64,000 bases of DNA, taken from positions 1,889,245 to 1,953,244 of the forward strand of contig NZ_CP038018.1 of NCBI RefSeq assembly GCF_008805035.1, in the 5' to 3' direction. A model generated the notes under the pieces. The model did not search any database. It was not told the DNA's origin and saw only the letters and a list, made by a program, of their open reading frames with translations. The position numbers and the translations under genes were made by a program. The stretch's first letter is position 1, and every line of letters begins with the position of its first letter. The DNA is from Eikenella exigua. Its GTDB lineage: Bacteria > Pseudomonadota > Gammaproteobacteria > Burkholderiales > Neisseriaceae. This document shows positions 58,668 to 64,000 of the stretch, piece after piece.

Positions 58668-58992
58668 GTTTCACTGGAACTTACGAAGCTCGTTTTAACT
58701 TTGATGAAACCTCGCTTTCAGGTAGCCTGAATGGTTTGTTATTGCAGGCATCCCTTATCTGGAATGCTGCATTATATTACTGATCCGCCGCTCCGCATCT
58801 ATCGGCTTCCTAACTCCGTTCTGTGCCCAGCCTTCTGTTTCTGCTATGATAGCCGTCTTTGGGGCCATACTTGCGTACCAAGCGGGCGGCCATATTTTTC
58901 AGGTAGCCGCAACCATACAGGCTACTTGAAAACATCAGCCCTCCCAGTTAAAACTAAAACCTGAATTCCCACTTTAAATATAGTACCACACC

Positions 58993-60864
58993 ATGTTCAA
59001 CCGCTTATTCTCCTGGTTTGAAAACCGCATCGACCCCTATCCCGCCAGCGAGCCGAAAACCCCGCGCAACGGCCTATTTGGCTTTATTTGGAGCAATCTC
59101 GAAGGCGTGCGCGGCTGGCTCGTGCTGCTGGCACTGCTCTCCGGCGGTATCGGCATTGGCGAAGCTTTGCTGTTTCAATTTATCGGCAAAATCGTTGATT
59201 GGCTCGGCCGCTATACGCCCGAGACGCTGTTTGCCGAAAAAGGCTTGGCGCTCGTTGGCATGGGCGTGCTGATGGTGGTGCTGGTGATTTGGACGTTTTT
59301 TACTTCCTCCATCCGCCTGCAGGTATTGCAGGGGGTGTTTCCCATGCGCCTGCGTTGGAATTTCCACCGCCTGATGCTCGGCCAATCGCTCAGCTTTTAT
59401 CAAGACGAATTTGCCGGCCGCGTGTCGGCCAAAGTGATGCAGACTGCGCTGGCCGTACGCGATACGGTAATGACCATCGCCGATATGGTGATGTATGTGC
59501 TGGTGTATTTCATCACTTCCGGCGTGATTTTGGTGGCGCTGGATAGCTGGCTGCTGCTGCCTTTTGTGGGCTGGCTCATCGGCTTCAGCCTGGTAATGCG
59601 CTTTCTGATTCCCCGGCTTGGCCAAACCGCCGCCCGCCAGGCCGATGCCCGCTCGCTGATGACCGGCCGCGTTACTGATGCCTACGCCAACATCGCCACG
59701 GTGAAACTCTTTTCCCACGGTGCGCGCGAAGCCGATTATGCCCGCCGTTCGATGGAAGAGTTTATGGTAACCGTGCACGCTCAAATGCGGCTGGCCACCC
59801 TGCTCTACAGTGCCAGTGCCGCAGTAAACACCGCGCTCACCCTTTCCACTGCCGTGCTCGGCATTTGGCTGTGGCACAATGGCCAGGTGGGCGTGGGCGC
59901 CGTGGCCACCGCCACTGCCATGGCGCTGCGTGTGAACGGGCTCTCGCAATACATCATGTGGGAATCCGCCCGACTGTTTGAGAATATCGGCACTGTGGCC
60001 GACGGCATGGGCACGCTCTCCAAGCCGCAAACCATCCTCGATAAGCCCGAAGCCAAGCCCCTGTTGGTGAACAAAGGTGAAATCTGCTTCAACCATATCG
60101 ATTTCTCCTACGAGCCCGGCAAGCCCCTGCTTAACGGCTTCAACCTACACATCTGCCCCGGCGAAAAAGTCGGCCTTATCGGCCGCAGCGGCGCCGGTAA
60201 ATCCACCATTGTGAATCTGTTGTTGCGCTTCTACGAGCCGCAGAGCGGCAAAATCTGCATCGACGGACAAAATATCGACAGTGTTACCCAAGAAAGCCTG
60301 CGTGCCCAAATCGGCTTGGTAACGCAAGACACCAGCCTGCTGCACCGCTCGGTGCGCGACAACATCATCTACGGCCGCCCCGACGCTACCGAAGAAGATA
60401 TGCTGCAAGCCGCCCGCCGTGCCGAAGCCGCCGAATTCATCCCCCAGCTTTCCGATGCCAAAGGCCGCAAAGGCTACGATGCCCACGTGGGCGAGCGCGG
60501 CGTGAAGCTTTCCGGCGGCCAGCGCCAACGCATCGCCATCGCGCGCGTGATGCTCAAAGACGCACCGATTCTGCTTTTGGACGAAGCCACCAGCGCGCTC
60601 GATTCTGAAGTGGAAGCCGCTATCCAAGAAAGCCTCGGCACCATGATGGAAGGCAAAACCGTTATCGCCATTGCTCACCGCCTATCCACCATCGCCGCCA
60701 TGGACCGCCTCATCGTGCTCGACAAAGGCCGTATCGTGGAAGAAGGCAACCACGCTGAACTCTTGGCTAAAGGCGGCCTCTATGCCAGCCTGTGGGCACA
60801 TCAAAGCGGCGGCTTTCTCAACGTAAAAGAGCTGGAGGCAGGGCAGACGCTTGAGAAGGAGTAA
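58993..60864 (+). CDS. ABC exporter, fused permease/ATPase (MdlB/MsbA-like)
   Basis: 623 residues: a six-helix transmembrane domain (about 35-320) followed by an ATPase with Walker A GRSGAGKST (397-405), Q-loop VTQDTSLL, signature LSGGQRQR (about 505-512), Walker B ILLLDEATSALD and H-loop IAHRLST. Type I exporters of this type move lipids, drugs or peptides; no substrate can be told from sequence. Monocistronic, with a terminator of uptake sequences right after. Confidence 0.9.
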   Translation: MFNRLFSWFENRIDPYPASEPKTPRNGLFGFIWSNLEGVRGWLVLLALLSGGIGIGEALLFQFIGKIVDWLGRYTPETLFAEKGLALVGMGVLMVVLVIWTFFTSSIRLQVLQGVFPMRLRWNFHRLMLGQSLSFYQDEFAGRVSAKVMQTALAVRDTVMTIADMVMYVLVYFITSGVILVALDSWLLLPFVGWLIGFSLVMRFLIPRLGQTAARQADARSLMTGRVTDAYANIATVKLFSHGAREADYARRSMEEFMVTVHAQMRLATLLYSASAAVNTALTLSTAVLGIWLWHNGQVGVGAVATATAMALRVNGLSQYIMWESARLFENIGTVADGMGTLSKPQTILDKPEAKPLLVNKGEICFNHIDFSYEPGKPLLNGFNLHICPGEKVGLIGRSGAGKSTIVNLLLRFYEPQSGKICIDGQNIDSVTQESLRAQIGLVTQDTSLLHRSVRDNIIYGRPDATEEDMLQAARRAEAAEFIPQLSDAKGRKGYDAHVGERGVKLSGGQRQRIAIARVMLKDAPILLLDEATSALDSEVEAAIQESLGTMMEGKTVIAIAHRLSTIAAMDRLIVLDKGRIVEEGNHAELLAKGGLYASLWAHQSGGFLNVKELEAGQTLEKE

Positions 60865-60894
60865 AGCCTGCTGGCTGTCGAACAAACATGAAGG

Positions 60895-60926
60895 AAGGCT
60901 ACCTGAAAATTTTCAGGTAGCCTTTT
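60895..60926 (+). terminator. ABC exporter terminator made of inverted uptake sequences
   Basis: AAGGCTACCTGAAAA (60895-60909) and TTTTCAGGTAGCCTT (60910-60924) are a perfect 15-bp inverted repeat, followed by TTG. Confidence 0.85.
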
Positions 60927-61309
60927 GCTGTATTTTGCTTTAATTCGCGTTCATATTGATGTTGTCTTTAAATTGTGCGTTTGATACTTGCACCATCAGT
61001 GGATCGGCTGAGCCGATGGCTTTGAGATCGTGATGTGCTCTTTACGCCGTGTTGAAAATGAAATTTATCCTTTTAATTATTAATGACAATTTACATTATG
61101 GCGGGCTGTCTGAAAAGTGAATTCGCCCTTTATCATTCACGCTAATCTAATTGTTTCAAACATGCATGAGGGTAAGGCGGCAATCTATGCTGCCAGGAGA
61201 GCCGACGCGCATCCTATTTGGAACGACTATATAGCTGAAGCACTTATTTTCATACAAGGCAAACTAACACTGTATGAGGAGATAAGTGTTTTATCTATCA
61301 CAACGCCAA

Positions 61310-61344
61310 TAACAAAACAAGCCCGAACCTTGTGGATTCGGGCT
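61310..61344 (-). terminator. yidC operon terminator
   Basis: AGCCCGAA (61320-61327) and TTCGGGCT (61337-61344) pair perfectly, with a minus-strand T-rich tail TTGTTTTGTT. It lies 22 nt after the yidC stop. Confidence 0.85.
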
Positions 61345-61365
61345 GTTGCTATTTTCTGCTACACT

Positions 61366-62997
61366 TTAAAGCTTGGCGGTACCATTGATTTTCCGATTAA
61401 TCAGCCACTGTTGCGCCATACTCAAGAGGTTGTTCACCACATAGTAGAGCACCAGGCCGGCGGGGAAGAAGAAGAACATCACGGAAAAAGCCAGCGGCAT
61501 GATTTTCATCATTTTGGCCTGCATCGGGTCGCTCGGTGGTGGGCTGAGTTTGGTTTGGATATACATGGTCAGCGCCATCAGAATTGGCAGGATGTAGAGT
61601 GGGTCGGGGCGAGCCAGGTCAGCCACCCAGCCCCACGGGGCTTGGCGCAGCTCAACAGAGGCGAGCAGCACCCAATACAGACCGATAAACACGGGGAACT
61701 GCAACAGCATGGGTAGGCAGCCGCCCAGAGGGTTGATTTTCTCGTCTTTATACATCTTCATCATGGCCTGTTGCAGCGCTGCACGGTCGTCACCGTGCTG
61801 TTTTTTCAGCATTTCCAGCTTAGGTGCAACGGCACGCATCTTGGCCATGGAGCGGTAGGATGCGTTGGTGAGCGGCAGCAGCAGGGTTTTGACGATGATG
61901 GTCAGCAAAACGATGGACCAGCCCCAGTTGCCGATGAGACTGTGCAGCCAGTTGAGCAAGCCGAACAGCGGCGCGGCCACCACATGGGTACGGCCATAGT
62001 CTTTCACCAGCTCCAAGCGGTCAGCCACTTTGCTGATCACGGCGTATTCCTGCGGGCCGGCATACAATTCGGCAGGCACGCTCAGTTTCTGGCCAGCAGC
62101 AATCGCGGGCAGCGGCACACGCACGCCGGCGGAGTAAAGGTTGTCGCTACGGCGTTTGATATCGAGCAAGCAGTTGCCGTTTTGGCAGATGCTGTTGCCA
62201 TCTTTGGGCTGTAACACCCATACGGTGGTGAAGTAGTGCTGAGTGAAGCCAACCCAGCCGCTGGTAGCGGTGCGCTGGTAATCGGCGCGATCACGTTTGC
62301 TTTCGAAGTCGTCGTCCAAATCTTTAAACGGCACTTTTTGGAAGTTACCATCGGGCGTGTAGGCTACTGGGCCGACATAGGTTTGGTTGAAATAACCGCT
62401 GCCCTCGGGCGTGCTGTTGTCGCGCAGCACACGATACACGCCGTCCAGCTTCAGCGGGGTATCAGTGTGGTTGGTAATATCGAACCGTACATCAATAAGG
62501 TAGCTGCCTTTACGGAAGGTGTACACTTTGTCTACCTGAACGCCGTTGGTTTCTGGCGCGCTCAAGCGCACTTCCAGCGTATCTCCATTGAGGGTGTAGC
62601 TGTTTTGCGGGGCTTTGAAGCTGCTGTCTTGTAACAGGTAGTTACCTTTTTGGTCGATCAGCAGCGATTGCACCAAATATTTGTGTTCGCTGTTGTCGGA
62701 AAGCAGGGTGAAGGTTTTGCTGGCATCGCCGGCGGAGTTGTGTTTGAGTAAATCCAACCCGCGCAAATCGCCACTGTTTTCATCGATCACGGCTTGGAGC
62801 GTGTCGGTACTTACGGTAATCGGTTTGGTAGGTGGCAAATCGTTCCCGGCAACGGGGGCGGCGGCTTGCTGCTCCGTCTGCGCTGCGGCCTGTTCGGGCT
62901 GCTGCGGTTGGGGATTGAAATAATTCCAAACCATCAGGGTCAGGATAGCGATAATGGCGAAAACCGCCGTCCGCTTCAATTCATTGTTGGATTCCAT
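61366..62997 (-). CDS. yidC: Membrane protein insertase YidC
   Basis: 543 residues from ATG 62997 (MESNNELKRTAVFAIIAILT). An N-terminal signal-anchor, a large periplasmic beta domain (about 60-330), and the C-terminal five-helix insertase core with GNWGWSIVLLTIIVKTLLLPL and LGGCLPMLLQFPVFIGLYWVL. It inserts proteins into the inner membrane alone or with Sec. The gene follows yidD, rnpA and rpmH in the common order. Confidence 0.96.
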   Translation of the reverse strand: MESNNELKRTAVFAIIAILTLMVWNYFNPQPQQPEQAAAQTEQQAAAPVAGNDLPPTKPITVSTDTLQAVIDENSGDLRGLDLLKHNSAGDASKTFTLLSDNSEHKYLVQSLLIDQKGNYLLQDSSFKAPQNSYTLNGDTLEVRLSAPETNGVQVDKVYTFRKGSYLIDVRFDITNHTDTPLKLDGVYRVLRDNSTPEGSGYFNQTYVGPVAYTPDGNFQKVPFKDLDDDFESKRDRADYQRTATSGWVGFTQHYFTTVWVLQPKDGNSICQNGNCLLDIKRRSDNLYSAGVRVPLPAIAAGQKLSVPAELYAGPQEYAVISKVADRLELVKDYGRTHVVAAPLFGLLNWLHSLIGNWGWSIVLLTIIVKTLLLPLTNASYRSMAKMRAVAPKLEMLKKQHGDDRAALQQAMMKMYKDEKINPLGGCLPMLLQFPVFIGLYWVLLASVELRQAPWGWVADLARPDPLYILPILMALTMYIQTKLSPPPSDPMQAKMMKIMPLAFSVMFFFFPAGLVLYYVVNNLLSMAQQWLINRKINGTAKL

Positions 62998-63098
62998 AAT
63001 CGGGTTCCGTTTGAAAACAGGAGAAAACGGCAGTCTGAATTTAATGCAGGCTACCTGAAGATTTAGTCGCCATGCAGCACGGATGCCGCATGGCAGGG

Positions 63099-63311
63099 TT
63101 AAGGCACAGGGTCGTAGCCGCTGCCTCCCCACGGATGGCAACGGCTGATGCGCTTGGCTGCCAGCCAGCCGCCTTTGAGCGCACCGTATTTGCTCACCGC
63201 CTCAATGGCGTATTGCGAACAAGTGGGCTGATAACGGCAGCGCGGCAGCAGCAGCGGGCTGATTGCGTATTGGTAAAACCGGATCAGCCCCAGCAGGATT
63301 TTGGCTAGCAT
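63099..63311 (-). CDS. yidD: Membrane protein insertion efficiency factor YidD
   Basis: 70 residues with the family motif CRYQPTCSQYAIEAV and RCHPWGGSGYDPVP. It aids YidC-dependent insertion. The ATG at 63311 lies inside the end of rnpA (7-nt overlap), so translation is coupled. Confidence 0.95.
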   Translation of the reverse strand: MLAKILLGLIRFYQYAISPLLLPRCRYQPTCSQYAIEAVSKYGALKGGWLAAKRISRCHPWGGSGYDPVP

Positions 63312-63646
63312 GGTTTTTTCGGTACAATCTGTTCCAACTGTGCCAACACCTGCTGCCGCTCTGCCTTGCCGAACGGACGGCACACGCGAATCACCAAATC
63401 GCTGCTGTCTAAATGGTGCCGATTGAGACGGAACCATTCGCGCAGCGTGCGTTTCATATAATTGCGGCGGTTGGCACGTCGGGCAGTTTTCTTGGCCACC
63501 ACCAAACCCAGCCGCGGATGTCCCAGCCCGTTGGGCTTGTGCCACAGTTGGATATCCGGCCGCGATTTCAGCCGGCGTAAAGCAAAAACGGATGAGAAAT
63601 CATCCGTTTTCAGTAAGCGGTATGGTTTGCCGAAACAGTAATCCAC
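63305..63646 (-). CDS. rnpA: Ribonuclease P protein component
   Basis: 113 residues with RLLKTDDFSSVF, the central VVAKKTARRANRRNYMKR RNR motif, and a basic character throughout. It cooperates with the RNase P RNA in tRNA 5' processing. It starts 2 nt before the rpmH stop codon region, as one operon with rpmH. Confidence 0.96.
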   Translation of the reverse strand: MDYCFGKPYRLLKTDDFSSVFALRRLKSRPDIQLWHKPNGLGHPRLGLVVAKKTARRANRRNYMKRTLREWFRLNRHHLDSSDLVIRVCRPFGKAERQQVLAQLEQIVPKKPC

Positions 63647-63648
63647 TG

Positions 63649-63783
63649 TTACACGGCCAAACGTTTACGGCCTTTGGCGCGACGAGCAGCCAACACGGCA
63701 CGGCCGCCGCGTGTTTTGGAGCGGACCAAGAAACCATGGGTACGTTTGCGGCGGATAACGGAGGGTTGATAAGTGCGTTTCAT
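63649..63783 (-). CDS. rpmH: 50S ribosomal protein L34
   Basis: 44 residues, MKRTYQPSVIRRKRTHGFLV and a basic C-terminus RRAKGRKRLAV, identical in layout to other L34 proteins. First gene of rpmH-rnpA-yidD-yidC. Confidence 0.97.
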   Translation of the reverse strand: MKRTYQPSVIRRKRTHGFLVRSKTRGGRAVLAARRAKGRKRLAV

Positions 63784-63823
63784 GATGTTTCCCGTAGAAT
63801 AATCTCAAATCAGAAAGCAATGT

Positions 63824-63852
63824 ATTACACCTGATTTTGCTGAAATTGTCAA
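63824..63852 (-). promoter_or_regulatory. rpmH promoter
   Basis: On the minus strand TTGACA (63847-63852), a 17-bp spacer, TGTAAT (63824-63829), and about 40 nt to the rpmH ATG: a near-consensus sigma-70 promoter. Confidence 0.88.
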
Positions 63853-63886
63853 ACTGTTCGTGCTGTGGGCCGCTTTTCCTCCTGTC

Positions 63887-63932
63887 TTGGTTTGCCTCCT
63901 GAATTTTAGGTATAATCTACCGGTACGTACCG
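63887..63932 (+). promoter_or_regulatory. Rightward promoter, probably of dnaA, with palindrome at the start site
   Basis: TTGGTT (63887-63892), an 18-bp spacer, TATAAT (63911-63916). The perfect 12-bp palindrome CGGTACGTACCG (63921-63932) covers the expected start site. In Neisseriaceae rpmH is divergent from dnaA, so this is the likely dnaA promoter; the gene lies outside the window. No consensus DnaA box was found up to 64000. Confidence 0.65.
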
Positions 63933-64000
63933 TACCCAGATACGGTGGTGCCCCGCACACCTTTTGCCGCTTCCCTTGTATTCTTTTCAGAATAGCCACC

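Larger units (their letters stand above)
58401..58992. other. Intergenic region with terminator, uptake sequences and a MITE
   Basis: 592 nt without a supported gene. It contains the tehB terminator (58423-58454), uptake sequences at 58545-58556 and 58717-58728, an 11/12 copy at 58898-58909, and the Correia-like element at 58561-58667. It should also hold the exporter promoter. Confidence 0.6.
60865..61365. other. Intergenic region between the convergent ABC exporter and yidC
   Basis: 501 nt. It holds the uptake-sequence terminator (60895-60926) and the yidC terminator (61320-61344). The middle part (60950-61300) has a low-confidence frame starting near 61117 with no ribosome site and no recognised family. 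Nothing else is seen. Confidence 0.5.

Noticed and set aside
61117..61716. Possible small gene upstream of and antisense to yidC
   Set aside because: First 60 codons look ordinary but lack a ribosome site and known relatives; the remainder is antisense to yidC.

Overview
The window comes from a member of the Neisseriaceae, almost certainly Eikenella (E. corrodens or a close relative). The 12-mer AGGCTACCTGAA and its complement recur throughout. This matches the Eikenella dialect of the DNA uptake sequence (AG-eikDUS), and it often forms inverted pairs used as terminators. Gene content agrees: a pnp start beginning MFNKHVKSFQYG, a rpmH-rnpA-yidD-yidC cluster beside a probable dnaA promoter, and a type IV pilin/FimB-like locus.

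Layout. 1-4120 is host DNA: the 5' end of pnp, the membrane protein yccS, and tRNA-dihydrouridine synthase dusA. About 4026-46310 is one apparently intact 42.3-kb lambda/HK97-like siphovirus prophage inserted in the 5' end of dusA. 46311-64000 is host DNA again: tRNA-Lys and tRNA-Asn, a yggS-type gene, recC, tatABC, a pglL-type oligosaccharyltransferase, two pilins around a FimB-like gene, a TehB-like methyltransferase, a Correia-like MITE, an ABC exporter, and yidC-yidD-rnpA-rpmH.

The prophage ends are defined directly by sequence. The dusA segment coding RLSVAPML is present at both junctions with three mismatches, all synonymous. The original host start of dusA survives as a 23-codon stub at the right end. 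The prophage supplies a new start and N-terminus to the resident dusA. From the left end the order is integrase and hicAB (+), Dam-type methylase (-), then a long leftward late operon read from about 35 kb down to 7 kb: sigma-like regulator, HNH, TerS, TerL, portal, ClpP-type protease, HK97 capsid, connectors, tail genes in lambda order (V, G/GT, H, M, L, K, I, J), fibre genes, and two separate lysis/spanin clusters. Replication (primase-helicase), KilA-N and a Cro/YdaS-like gene also run left. A CI-type repressor and an early operon of mostly unknown genes ending in a cytosine methylase run right.

Control features visible in the sequence include 13-bp CI operators on both sides of the repressor gene, a palindromic operator over the hicAB promoter, a probable C4-type antisense RNA in front of an antirepressor, a lambda-like -1 slippery site fusing gpG and gpT, an iteron-like repeat region in front of the primase-helicase gene, and a sigma-54 promoter in front of the first pilin gene. 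The prophage also carries uptake sequences of other Neisseriaceae dialects, which suggests passage through other hosts.
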